A stretch of DNA of 12,555 nt from DAOUBF01 sp034432795 (GCA_034432795.1 DAOUBF010000036.1:1-12555), one strand, 5' to 3'; shown: positions 1 to 6,960, numbered from the stretch's first letter. The notes: generated by a model from the letters alone, not told the origin. Made by a program: numbers and translations.

Positions 1-62
1 AAAGGCTGTAGCCGCTCCCATTGTGCATCGGTTAGCTCATGCCTATGTTGTTTTGGACTCAT
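1..62 (-). CDS. IS5-family transposase, N-terminal fragment cut by window edge
   Basis: Read from the minus strand, an ATG at 62-60 opens a frame of 20 complete codons that runs off the window start. It encodes MSPKQHRHELTDAQWERLQP. The LTDxQWERLxP string is the usual opening of IS5-family transposases (the DUF4096-type N-terminal domain that precedes the DDE catalytic core). A strong AGGAGG lies at 64-69, but it ends only one base before the ATG, an unusually short spacing. The rest of the protein, including the catalytic residues, is outside the window, so intactness cannot be judged. The gene is divergent from the DUF2442 gene. Family assignment rests on this short match only. Confidence 0.72.
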   Translation of the reverse strand, partial: MSPKQHRHELTDAQWERLQP

Positions 63-99
63 ACCTCCTATTCTACAGCATTTTGCAGACAGGGCCTAG
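63..99. mobile_element. Probable terminal region of the IS5-like element
   Basis: Between the transposase start (62) and the start of the next gene there is little room, so the insertion-sequence end must lie about here. On the minus strand the sequence reads CTAGGCCCTGTCTGCAAAAT inward. The GGCCCTGTCTGCAAA part has the look of an IS5-family terminal repeat, and the CTAG/TA at 96-99 matches target preferences known in that family. The other end of the element is not in the window, so neither the inverted repeat nor the target duplication can be confirmed. Confidence 0.3.
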
Positions 100-135
100 T
101 TGAAGAGCATGAACAAGAATTTCTGGAGGCATGGC

Positions 136-450
136 ATGAATACTTTGGTGATTGAGCGTCAGGCTCGTGCTCAAACGGTAAACGTCACGGATGAGGAGCT
201 CATTATTGAACTGGATGATGGTCGGACGATTAGTGTGCCTTTAGTGTGGTTCCCACGACTGCTCCATGGGACACAGGAAGAACGGGCAAACTGGAGGCTC
301 ATCGGGGGTGGCGAAGGCATACACTGGCCTGACTTGGATGAGGATGTTGAAGTCAGGCATTTATTGGCGGGGATTCCGTCCCAAGAGAGTTCTGGTTCTT
401 TGCAGCGGTGGCTTCAAGCACGAAAGCAGAGGGGCAGGAAAGAGGGGTAA
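136..450 (+). CDS. DUF2442 domain-containing protein
   Basis: The 104-aa product shows the whole DUF2442 signature: a short beta strand opening, ELDDGRTISVPLVWFPRLL (about residues 27-45), then NWRLIGGGEGIHWPDLDEDV (65-84) and a final LLAG segment (about 89-92). I chose the ATG at 136 because GGAGG at 125-129 sits six bases upstream and the family normally starts here. In-frame TTG 100 and ATG 109 would add residues and run into the likely IS end. DUF2442 is a small domain of unknown biochemistry, often found next to DUF4160 genes and suspected of belonging to toxin-antitoxin-like modules. No DUF4160 partner is seen here, and the IS may have displaced it. Five bases after the stop begins an attC-like repeat, so this looks like a gene cassette. 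Confidence 0.85.
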   Translation: MNTLVIERQARAQTVNVTDEELIIELDDGRTISVPLVWFPRLLHGTQEERANWRLIGGGEGIHWPDLDEDVEVRHLLAGIPSQESSGSLQRWLQARKQRGRKEG

Positions 451-454
451 ATCT

Positions 455-532
455 GCCTAACACCGTGTGCATCCGACGCCGTTCCGTTGCGCTGCGCTGC
501 GCTCGGCGCAGGTGAAGCGCAGGCCGTTGGGC
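455..532 (+). other. attC-like integron recombination site
   Basis: This 78-bp imperfect inverted repeat begins with GCCTAAC (455-461), matching the R'' core RYYYAAC, and ends with GTTGGGC (526-532), matching the R' core GTTRRRY. The two boxes pair at all seven positions with one G-T. Inner boxes CCGA (473-476) and TCGG (503-506) pair, and the stem continues as TGC (468-470) with GCA (508-510) across an asymmetric bulge, as in attC sites with extrahelical bases. The right-hand spacer (511-525) is longer than in classic sites, which lowers confidence. It lies five bases after the DUF2442 stop codon, the expected place in a cassette. Confidence 0.6.
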
Positions 533-652
533 GTCCATTCCTTCGGGCGGGATATTGCTATAGACCACTTGCTGGAGCGGACGCAGCCAGGGCGCGGTTT
601 GAAGTCCGGTGTAGACTTGCCGCGCCGCTCAACTCGCAACCGTTGTGCGGCT

Positions 653-681
653 TTGCTAGAGACAAAGAGAGATGTTATCAT
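653..681 (+). promoter_or_regulatory. Sigma70-like promoter for the small two-gene unit
   Basis: TTGCTA (653-658) and TATCAT (676-681) are separated by exactly 17 bp. The -10 box matches 5 of 6 consensus positions and the -35 box 4 of 6. Transcription would start near 688, leaving only about 12 nt before the ATG at 700, so the first gene would have an almost leaderless transcript. A second TATGAT at 692-697, preceded by TGG, would start transcription inside the gene and is less likely. Confidence 0.5.
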
Positions 682-699
682 AGAAACATGGTATGATGG

Positions 700-939
700 A
701 TGAACTCAGGATTCAAGATCCTCAGTGAGATCAGGGACATCGAAACCATTGCATCAGGTCGAGGCGTATACATCCGACGCTACCTGGAGCGTACTTACAG
801 CCGAGGACGCTGGCGGAAGATGAAAGGCATAGCCACTGTGGAACTTGCGGATGGGACGATATGTGAGGCCGAAATCCATTGGTACGAAGCCCACGGTATA
901 GGTCGTAAAGAGTTCAAGATCAAGAGGGTAATAAAATGA
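700..939 (+). CDS. Conserved small hypothetical protein, first gene of an overlapping pair
   Basis: This is a 79-aa basic protein with no membrane segment or signal peptide. The visible core is IETIASGRGV (residues 14-23), RGRWRKMKGIATVELADGT (35-53) and AEIHWYEAHGIGRKEFKIKR (57-76). I recall similar uncharacterised small proteins in many bacteria, but I cannot name a family. The ATG at 700 is the first possible start because an in-frame TGA lies at 694-696. There is no good Shine-Dalgarno, only GATGG directly upstream, which fits a short or near-leaderless transcript. Its stop overlaps the next start as ATGA, so the two are translationally coupled. The basic, RNA- or nucleic-acid-compatible composition and the paired arrangement suggest a toxin-antitoxin-like unit, but this is inference. 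Confidence 0.7.
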   Translation: MNSGFKILSEIRDIETIASGRGVYIRRYLERTYSRGRWRKMKGIATVELADGTICEAEIHWYEAHGIGRKEFKIKRVIK

Positions 940-1169
940 GTGAATTTGTTCTCTGTATCAGCAATGAGGAGAATCAGGCAAGCCTGATTGTGGGCAAAGT
1001 CTATCGTAGGTTGCCGGACCCGGAAGCAGAGTCACACAATATGCTCCGCATCGTAGATGAAGACTTGTCGGAGCCAGACGGGTATCTCTATCCAGCATCT
1101 ATGTTTGTGCCTGTGGAACTGCCTGAGGAAGCGAAGCAGGCGTTGATGGCGGTGAAGGCTGAGCAGTAG
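936..1169 (+). CDS. Conserved small hypothetical protein, second gene of the overlapping pair
   Basis: This is a 77-aa acidic protein with no membrane segment. The recognisable pattern is FVLCISNEENQASLIVGKVY (residues 4-23), then LRIVDED and GYLYPASMFVPVELP (49-63), a beta-rich arrangement resembling a small SH3-like fold. Similar short proteins are widespread and unnamed as far as I know. Translation is coupled to the preceding gene through a four-base ATGA overlap, and AGAGGG at 923-928 gives a well-placed ribosome binding site seven bases upstream. The basic first protein and acidic second protein could be binding partners, but no function is established. An attC-like repeat starts 51 bp after its stop. 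Confidence 0.72.
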   Translation: MSEFVLCISNEENQASLIVGKVYRRLPDPEAESHNMLRIVDEDLSEPDGYLYPASMFVPVELPEEAKQALMAVKAEQ

Positions 1170-1219
1170 GTGTGCTGGTTAGAGCTATCTGGAGGGATTG
1201 TCCCTACAATGAGGAAGCC

Positions 1220-1284
1220 GCCTAACATCTCGCTGCAGCCGACCCGCCTCTGCTGCGCTGCGCGGCTGACACAGGCCGCCAGGC
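1220..1284 (+). other. Degenerate attC-like site closing the two-gene cassette
   Basis: GCCTAAC (1220-1226) matches the attC R'' box. The inner stem GCAGCC (1235-1240) pairs with GGCTGAC (1264-1270) with a single unpaired A at 1269, the classic extrahelical-base arrangement. The spacers to the outer boxes are near-symmetric (7 and 6 nt). The right box reads GCCAGGC (1278-1284): the essential GTT triplet has become GCC and only five of seven outer positions pair, so the site is probably dead. It shares the 11-mer CTGCGCTGCGC (1253-1263) with the first site (492-502) and the words GCCTAACA and CAGGCCG in the same relative places. Confidence 0.5.
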
Positions 1285-1396
1285 GAGCACACCCCTCCCT
1301 CCCCCGGACGAAGGAGGGAACACCTTCCCCCGCTGGAGAGCAACCCGCAGCTAGAGCGGCGCCCCATGTGAAGTGCGCCCCCGCATTGCCCCCCAG
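1285..1396. other. Intergenic stretch with no recognised gene
   Basis: Together with the attC-like repeat and the promoter on either side, this belongs to a 338-bp gene-free gap (1170-1507). I see a pyrimidine-rich run (1292-1305) that can form a six-base stem with GGAGGG (1313-1318), but no T-run follows, so it is not called a terminator. No further gene, tRNA or repeat was recognised. Confidence 0.5.
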
Positions 1397-1425
1397 TTGA
1401 CAGCTTGCGCTCTCCAGGCTATGAT
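1397..1425 (+). promoter_or_regulatory. Strong sigma70-type promoter of the subtilase gene
   Basis: A perfect TTGACA -35 box (1397-1402), a 17-bp spacer and TATGAT (1420-1425, 5 of 6 consensus positions) make this the best promoter in the window. Transcription should begin near 1432, giving a leader of about 75 nt. In the leader, TTGCCG (1453-1458) and CGGCAA (1476-1481) can form a hairpin, and AAAGGA (1496-1501) is a ribosome binding site six bases before the ATG at 1508. Confidence 0.7.
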
Positions 1426-1507
1426 CCAGCCTCGGCATTCCACACTCTCACTTTGCCGGCCGTCCCCACCCCTGTCGGCAATGAAATAAGGTTAGAAAGG
1501 ATTAAGG

Positions 1508-4207
1508 ATGAGCACCCAACTGATGCGGACCCTGCGAGTACGCCAGATGCTCCTGCTTGGGCTGGGCCTGGCGCTTCTCCTAGGGCTGGGCCTGGGCCTG
1601 CCAGCATTCGCCCGGCAGGCGGGACAACAGACGATGGAGAAGATTGAAGCTGACGTCCTCGCCCGGCTCGCGGAGAAGGGCGAAGCGGATGTCCTCGTCC
1701 TGATGCAGGAGCAGGCCGATACGAGCGGCGCACAGGCGCTCGCTACCAAGTCGGAGAAGGGCTGGTACGTTTACAATAAGCTGACCGAGGTCGCCCAACG
1801 CACCCAGGCCGACCTGCTGGCCAGCCTGCGCGCTCAGAACGTTCGCCATAAGTCCTTCTGGATTTATAACATGGTTGAGGTGGTCGGGAACGCGGATGTC
1901 ATCACGGCCATTGCCGCACGCCCTGACGTGCAGCGCATCATCCTCAACCATGAGGTCCATCTTGAGGCCCCCATTATCAGCCCCCCTCCGCCCGGCGTGG
2001 AGCGCACCTCCACGGTGGAGTGGAACGTCGCCTGGATCAACGCCGATGACGTGTGGACGCAATTCGGCGTCACCGGCGCAGGCGCGGTCGTCGGCGACCT
2101 GGATACGGGCGTGCAATGGGACCACCCCGCGCTTAAGCCCAATTATCGCGGCTGGGATGGCGTGAGCGCCGACCACAACTACAACTGGTGGGACGCTATT
2201 AGCCACCAACTCGTCCCCTACGATGACCATGGTCACGGCACGCACACCACCGGCACCGCCATCGGCGGCGATGGGCCTGGCCCCTTCCCCAACGACATCG
2301 GCGTGGCCCCAGGAGCCAGGTGGATGGCCTGTAAGAATATGAACAGCGGTGGTAGTGGTTCCACCGCCACCTTCACCGAATGTTTCCAGTTTGCCCTGGC
2401 CCCCACTGACCTGAACGGCCAGAACCCCCGCCCCGACCTGGCCCCGGACGTGGTGAATAACTCCTGGGGATACTTTGGCGGCAACAACGCCGTTTTCCGC
2501 ACGATCATCCAGAACCTGCGCAACGCGGGCATCTTCGTGGAGGTCTCGGCAGGGAACGAAGGCCCCGGCTGCGCCACGCTGCGCTCGCCAGGCGACTACG
2601 ATAACGTGTTCACCACCGGCGCCACCGGTAACCGCACCGAGGCTATCGCCAACTACAGCAGCCGCGGCCCTTCGGACCTGTACCCCAGCATCATCAAGCC
2701 AGATATAGTTGCACCGGGGACAAACATCAACTCCTCGTTGCCCGGCAACACCTATTCGGGGGAGACCTGGAGCGGGACGAGCATGGCCGGGCCACATGTT
2801 GTCGGCACAGTGGCGTTGATCATCTCATACAACCCCAGCCTCCGGGGGCAGGTGGCGCAGATTGAGGATGTCATCCGCAACACCGCCCGACCGACCGCAG
2901 TGACCGCCTGCGGTACGAGCGGCGTGCCCAACAACGTCTATGGCTGGGGGCGCGTGGATGCCTTCAATGCGGTGAGTTCGCTTCCAGCGCCGGGCGGCGG
3001 GCGGCTGGTTGGGCGCGTCACCGATGCCAACAATGGCAACCCCATCTCTGGCGCCGCCATCCAGGCACGGCATCAGGTGACGGACACGATCGTGTACAAC
3101 GTCGGCACGAACGCGGGCGGGTACTATACCATGACGGCGATGATTGAGGGCATGTACACGATCACGGCGACCAAGTTCGCTTACCTGACGCAGATTATCC
3201 CCAATGTCCAGGTTATCTCCGGCACGACGACAATACGGGACATCCAATTGCAGCCTGCGCCCAGCTACGCTCTATGGGGCACGGTCACCGTCGCCGGCAC
3301 TGGCCAGCCGGTCTCGGCGACGATCAGCTTCAGCGGCGGCCCGGCGACGATCTACACCGACCCTGCCACCGGCTACTACACGACGACGTTGCCTGCAGGC
3401 ACGTATCAGATGACGGTGACGCCCGCCGGGCGCTGCCTAAGCTCAGAGACGCGCCAGGTGACGGTCCCACCGGCGCACGAGGAGAACTTTGAGCTGCCGC
3501 CGCGCACCGATCCCTTCGGCTACGCCTGTGACAACGAGACGACCCGCCCCTGGATCACGGCCACGATGAATACAGGCATCACTCAAGATGACCAGGTAGT
3601 GACCCTGCCTATTGGTTTCAGCTTTAGCTTCTACGGCAGCAACTACACGAATGTGACCGTCAGTTCCAATGGCAACCTGCAGTTCACGACGAACAACACG
3701 GCCTACAGCAACACCTGCCCATTGCCCGACCCGACGTTGGGCCGTATGATCGCCCCCTTCTGGGATGACCTGTATCCGCCTGGTGGCGGGGGCATCTATT
3801 ATAGCCTGACCGGTAGTGCCCCCAATCGTGTCTTCACCGTGGAGTGGCGCAATATTGAGCACTACCCTGGCACGGCCTCTGGCGTGACGTTTGAGGTGCA
3901 GTTAGAGGAGACGACCAACGAGATCTACGTGCTCTATCAGGACACGAGCTTCGGGAGCGGGGAGGATGACGGTGCCTCAGCCTCGGTCGGTATCCAGAAC
4001 GGCAGCATCGCCTTCCAGTATAGCTGTAACGAGGCGGTGCTCTATCCTGCGCTGAATATCCACTGGTTCCGCCCGTCGCAGGTGACGCCGACCCCTACCC
4101 GGACACCCTCACCGACGCCGACAGCGACACCCACGCCGACGCCAACAGCAACACCCGCGCCGGGCAACCCATACCTCTATCTACCTCTTATCCTGCGTGG
4201 GCCATAA
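1508..4207 (+). CDS. Secreted subtilisin-like serine protease (S8, bacillopeptidase F type), multidomain
   Basis: This 899-aa extracellular endopeptidase starts at ATG 1508, which has a good ribosome site and an in-frame TAG 15 nt upstream. Residues 1-35 form a signal peptide (Leu/Gly-rich core, likely cut after AFA). About 42-150 resemble the I9 inhibitor propeptide. The S8 domain spans about 170-490, with catalytic Asp199 in DTG, His243 in HGHGTH, Ser425 in SGTSMAGP and oxyanion Asn350 in SAGNEG, so it should be active. Two carboxypeptidase-regulatory-like beta domains follow (about 499-581 and 586-665), then a nidogen-like beta domain (about 668-857), a Thr-Pro stalk (860-885) and a tail YLYLPLILRGP. 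The stalk and tail are typical of Chloroflexota surface proteins and suggest cell-wall display. It is monocistronic, with its own promoter and terminator, and convergent with the membrane-protein operon. The substrate is unknown; scavenging of external protein is likely. Confidence 0.92.
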   Translation: MSTQLMRTLRVRQMLLLGLGLALLLGLGLGLPAFARQAGQQTMEKIEADVLARLAEKGEADVLVLMQEQADTSGAQALATKSEKGWYVYNKLTEVAQRTQADLLASLRAQNVRHKSFWIYNMVEVVGNADVITAIAARPDVQRIILNHEVHLEAPIISPPPPGVERTSTVEWNVAWINADDVWTQFGVTGAGAVVGDLDTGVQWDHPALKPNYRGWDGVSADHNYNWWDAISHQLVPYDDHGHGTHTTGTAIGGDGPGPFPNDIGVAPGARWMACKNMNSGGSGSTATFTECFQFALAPTDLNGQNPRPDLAPDVVNNSWGYFGGNNAVFRTIIQNLRNAGIFVEVSAGNEGPGCATLRSPGDYDNVFTTGATGNRTEAIANYSSRGPSDLYPSIIKPDIVAPGTNINSSLPGNTYSGETWSGTSMAGPHVVGTVALIISYNPSLRGQVAQIEDVIRNTARPTAVTACGTSGVPNNVYGWGRVDAFNAVSSLPAPGGGRLVGRVTDANNGNPISGAAIQARHQVTDTIVYNVGTNAGGYYTMTAMIEGMYTITATKFAYLTQIIPNVQVISGTTTIRDIQLQPAPSYALWGTVTVAGTGQPVSATISFSGGPATIYTDPATGYYTTTLPAGTYQMTVTPAGRCLSSETRQVTVPPAHEENFELPPRTDPFGYACDNETTRPWITATMNTGITQDDQVVTLPIGFSFSFYGSNYTNVTVSSNGNLQFTTNNTAYSNTCPLPDPTLGRMIAPFWDDLYPPGGGGIYYSLTGSAPNRVFTVEWRNIEHYPGTASGVTFEVQLEETTNEIYVLYQDTSFGSGEDDGASASVGIQNGSIAFQYSCNEAVLYPALNIHWFRPSQVTPTPTRTPSPTPTATPTPTPTATPAPGNPYLYLPLILRGP
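4085..4162 (+). repeat. Thr-Pro-rich tandem coding repeat (stalk)
   Basis: The 78 bases are built from degenerate ACNCCN and ACNCCNACN units and encode residues 860-885 of the protease, alternating Thr-Pro with occasional Ala, Ser and Arg. Such stalks are flexible, often O-glycosylated, and precede the C-terminal tail in many Chloroflexota secreted proteins. Tandem units of this kind are prone to length change. Confidence 0.8.
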
Positions 4208-4215
4208 GGCATCAC

Positions 4216-4256
4216 GGGGTTGGGATGGGCTTCGTCTCATCCCAACCCCCTTTCTT
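4216..4256 (+). terminator. Rho-independent terminator of the subtilase gene
   Basis: GGGGTTGGGATG (4216-4227) and CATCCCAACCCC (4238-4249) form a perfect 12-bp stem around a 10-nt loop holding TTCG, followed by CTTTCTT (4250-4256). It begins eight bases after the stop codon. Only the plus strand has the T-rich tail, so it serves the protease gene and not the convergent operon. Confidence 0.88.
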
Positions 4257-4320
4257 ACCGCTCCCTGCCCCGATCCGTACACGGCCCTCCGCTCTCCCAA
4301 TAGCGGATCAGCATGCCCTG

Positions 4321-6927
4321 CTACTCACCGAGGCTGGCTGGCACCTGATACACCGCCACCTGGCCCTGCTGAAACACAGGGTCGCCCAGGCGGGTCCTGA
4401 ACTTACCCAGCCCGCCGGGGCCATACGTCCCCTGCTCCACCGGCCCCACCACGATGTAGGCCACGTTGTACCGCTTGAGCAATGCCACCACCTCGTTCCA
4501 GTTGGAGGACTGGTAAATGGTGCGGACATCCTGCTCGCGGCTGCCCAACTTATCGGCGCTGCCCCGCCACTGCACCTCATGGAAGGGCCAGCCCAGCACC
4601 GTGGGGTAGCCCGCGTGTTGCGAGAAGTAAGGGCCGGCGAACTGAGGATCGTAAGAGGGGCGCACTGCCTCCAGCACGACCGGCGTCCCAGGCTCTCGCG
4701 CCTGCATCCAGCGGATCGCCTCCATATAATCCGGGTGCAGCTTCTCAAAAAAGGCCAGGCCATTGAGCGTCGGCTCCCCGGCGAAATTGCCCGCCCGATC
4801 CGGGATGGCCTTGATGGGGTAAACCAGGGCCATGAGCAGCGAGGCCGCCGTCACCAGCCCGAACGCCAGGCGCCCCACCCCTTGCAAACGCTGGCTCAGC
4901 AGGTAGATGGCGAACGCCGCCGCCACCGCATACAGCACCCAGCCCTGATAGTAGAACTTGAACACGGTGTTGATGCGATAGCCGAAGTTATCGCGGATGT
5001 AAACAAAATCCGGCGCCAGCGTCAACAGCGCACCTGCCCCTGCCAGGAGCAGCCCGAACAAGACCACCGGCGGCCAGGTGGCCTCCCAAGACCGGGCCTT
5101 CGCCCTTCGCCCCTGGGCCTCCGCCCGCCGATACGCCCCAATCAGCCCGATCACCAGGCTGATCAGACCCAGCAGGGTGAGGAGCAGCCAGGGGTTCCTG
5201 AGGCGCAAGGCCACAAACTGTGAGACGATGGCGCCCAGCCCGCCTGCCTGCCGGATGAATTCCTGCGCCTGGGGCGCCCTGACCGCCAGCACTGCGGCGA
5301 ACAGGAGCAGAGCCAGCAGGCCCCCCAGGACCACACCCCCCGCCGCCAGGATGGCCCGCAACGACAGGCGCCCCGCCCGCGCCGCGTCTACCGCCAGGAC
5401 AGCAAGCAGGTTGCCGATGGGCACCAGGAACACGCCGAACATGACCAGGTACTGGGGCAGCCGCGTGACGTTATAGACCGTCGGCAACAGGCCGCTCGCC
5501 TGGGTCTGGAAGCCAATATAGAAGGGCAGGTACAGCAGGAGGCCCGCCAGCCCAAGGACTGCGCCCAGGCCAATGACATCCGCCGCCAGCCAGTTCCACA
5601 GGAACCCCGATGAACTCCTGGGAACGCGGAGGGTCCCCCTGGCTTCCCCTGAGTTCCCCCAGGTTCCTGCGAATTGGGGAGAGGTCAGACGGGCCAGCGC
5701 ATAGCCGCCGATGAGGACAAACCAGGTGATGGGGAAGTCCCAGGTGTTCAGGAAGGCCAGCCCACCCAGGACAATAGCGTACACCAACAGGTCCAACCCG
5801 CCCAGGCGGAACGCGCGCCTGAGCACTACCTTCAGGGACAGGGCTGATTCGCCTTCAGCCGCGTCCTCCGAGGCGCACGCCGTGCGCAGGAACAGGTTCA
5901 GCCCCAGGCCCAGCGCCAGCAAGACGAAGGGCAGCGCCAGGACATGGGGATGCATGTCGCCCAGGAGGAAGCTAAAGAAGGGGAACTCATCAATCGCCTC
6001 CTGGTCGCTGCTCCCATCCGGGCCATAATCGTGGATCACCCGTGAGGCCCGCCACCACCACCAGCCGCCCCGCGGCGGCCACGACGGCTGCGCGGGCGGC
6101 GGCACATTGATCTCCTGGATGTCCAGCCACTGCCAGAACGCAGCGCTCCCTACGCCTTGATTGTGCAATACCTCCAGCGTGCCTTCCCAGTTGCCCACGC
6201 CCACCAGCAACAGCGCCCCCAGCAGCCCGAACACAATGGACACAGCTTCTGTTTTCCGTCTTTCGTTCTCCGCCCTTTGCCTCATCGCCGAGGCGACCAG
6301 GTTGACCACCACGCTAAAGCCCCCGATCGCCGTCAGCGCAAACAGGAGCGCAATGGCCAGGTTGAATCCGACCGCGCTGGGGACGCCGGTCAGCCGGATC
6401 AACATAGAGACGAGCACATAGCCGAAATAGTAATAGCTGATGGCAAAGCCGCTCATCCAGGGGTCAAGCGGCGGGAAGGCCGGGCTGCGCAGGATGGCGT
6501 TGAGAAAGGCGAACTCCATAGGCTTCTCTGTGGCCGCGATGTCCGGGTTATACGCCTTGAAATAGGCCCAGAAGGCGAAGGCCACCAGAAACAGGCCCTC
6601 CGTCGCCAGGACCAGCGCCCGATGGGAGCGCAGCCATTCCCGCACCCCCTGGCCCTCCTCTTTCGCCTGGCGGCTATACCACCACAGCCCGACAGCGAAG
6701 ACCAGCGCCATGGCGGCCACGACGCCGCCCGCAGTGTTACGCATAAAGCCCAGGCTGGTCAGCAGCCAGAAGACGTAGCCGCTCAGCAACAGCCCCAATG
6801 GCTTGGCCAGCGCATAGCCCCGGTCGGGCAGCCAGCGTAAGAGGCGAAAGGCCAGCGGCAGGCCCACCAGCCCGAACACCTCCATAACCAGCCACCAGCG
6901 GATGAAGGCCAACAGATCGCTGCTCAT
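4321..6927 (-). CDS. DUF2298 / Chlor_Arch_YYY multi-pass membrane protein, stand-alone
   Basis: This 868-aa, strongly hydrophobic protein falls within the usual 700-900 aa of single-copy members. ATG 6927 is forced by an in-frame TAG nine bases upstream; GGGGAG lies just before it, closer than normal. Motifs are EKPM (134-137), PPLDPW (152-157), the family hallmark YYYFG (165-169), a Trp run leading to RVI (289-298), EFPFFSF...GDMHPH (314-328), NTWDFP (394-399), RINTVFK (651-657) and a C-terminal soluble part (about 735-868) with GWPFHEVQ, REQDV and LLKRYNVAYIVVGP. The acidic motif in the first large loop and the C-terminal soluble domain recall GT-C glycosyltransferases, so transfer of lipid-linked sugars at the membrane is my inference; the family function is unknown. 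Residues 415-443 look like a late insertion. It lies 55 nt after the GT-C/YYY fusion gene, probably in one transcript. No clear terminator is seen after its stop. Confidence 0.9.
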   Translation of the reverse strand: MSSDLLAFIRWWLVMEVFGLVGLPLAFRLLRWLPDRGYALAKPLGLLLSGYVFWLLTSLGFMRNTAGGVVAAMALVFAVGLWWYSRQAKEEGQGVREWLRSHRALVLATEGLFLVAFAFWAYFKAYNPDIAATEKPMEFAFLNAILRSPAFPPLDPWMSGFAISYYYFGYVLVSMLIRLTGVPSAVGFNLAIALLFALTAIGGFSVVVNLVASAMRQRAENERRKTEAVSIVFGLLGALLLVGVGNWEGTLEVLHNQGVGSAAFWQWLDIQEINVPPPAQPSWPPRGGWWWWRASRVIHDYGPDGSSDQEAIDEFPFFSFLLGDMHPHVLALPFVLLALGLGLNLFLRTACASEDAAEGESALSLKVVLRRAFRLGGLDLLVYAIVLGGLAFLNTWDFPITWFVLIGGYALARLTSPQFAGTWGNSGEARGTLRVPRSSSGFLWNWLAADVIGLGAVLGLAGLLLYLPFYIGFQTQASGLLPTVYNVTRLPQYLVMFGVFLVPIGNLLAVLAVDAARAGRLSLRAILAAGGVVLGGLLALLLFAAVLAVRAPQAQEFIRQAGGLGAIVSQFVALRLRNPWLLLTLLGLISLVIGLIGAYRRAEAQGRRAKARSWEATWPPVVLFGLLLAGAGALLTLAPDFVYIRDNFGYRINTVFKFYYQGWVLYAVAAAFAIYLLSQRLQGVGRLAFGLVTAASLLMALVYPIKAIPDRAGNFAGEPTLNGLAFFEKLHPDYMEAIRWMQAREPGTPVVLEAVRPSYDPQFAGPYFSQHAGYPTVLGWPFHEVQWRGSADKLGSREQDVRTIYQSSNWNEVVALLKRYNVAYIVVGPVEQGTYGPGGLGKFRTRLGDPVFQQGQVAVYQVPASLGE
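5599..5685 (-). repeat. Repeat-like in-frame insertion in the 868-aa protein
   Basis: This stretch encodes residues 415-443 (Gly/Ser/Arg/Thr-rich, polar) between two hydrophobic helices. The DNA is built of recurring words such as GGAACC, GGGGAACTC and GGGGAAG in one orientation and GAGTTC and GGGGTTCC in the other. The composition and partial inverted symmetry are unlike the surrounding coding sequence, and the other YYY copy has nothing similar at the corresponding place. Confidence 0.45.
6249..6276 (-). repeat. Degenerate heptamer repeat in coding loop (site 1)
   Basis: On the plus strand this reads as four diverged units of CCGTCYT: CTGTTTT, CCGTCTT, TCGTTCT and CCGCCCT. It encodes a charged loop (RAENERRKTEAV) of the 868-aa protein at the position homologous to the heptamer site in the larger gene. 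Confidence 0.5.
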
Positions 6928-6944
6928 ACTCCCCTATAGATACT

Positions 6945-6960
6945 GCACCATGAATGGTGC
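6945..6960 (-). promoter_or_regulatory. Short dyad between the two membrane-protein genes
   Basis: GCACCAT (6945-6951) and ATGGTGC (6954-6960) are perfect inverted arms with a two-base centre, in the 55-bp gap of the operon. There is no T-run, so it is a poor terminator. On the minus strand TTGAAG lies just upstream and TATCTA just downstream, but 20 bp apart, too far for a standard promoter. It may be an operator or an mRNA stability hairpin; the role is unknown. Confidence 0.35.

Noticed and set aside
100..135. TTG (100) or ATG (109) as start of the DUF2442 gene
   Set aside because: These would add residues not typical of the family and overlap the likely IS end, whereas ATG 136 has GGAGG six bases upstream.
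1293..1318. Stem CCCTCC/GGAGGG as a terminator of the cassette genes
   Set aside because: The stem is short, the loop is long and no T-run follows.
1580..2797. Long minus-strand open frame (405 codons) opposite the subtilase
   Set aside because: It lies entirely antisense to a gene with intact catalytic motifs and signal peptide. Its translation is Gly/Val/Arg/His-rich with no recognisable domain, as expected for a shadow frame in GC-rich DNA.
4189..4204. LPXTG-type sortase signal at the protease C-terminus
   Set aside because: The tail reads LPLILRGP; there is no Thr-Gly after LPx, no transmembrane helix and no terminal basic cluster of the standard form.
4225..5223. Plus-strand open frame (332 codons) starting in the terminator
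   Set aside because: It overlaps the protease terminator and is antisense to the 868-aa membrane protein. The product is His/Arg/Pro/Gln-rich with no motifs.
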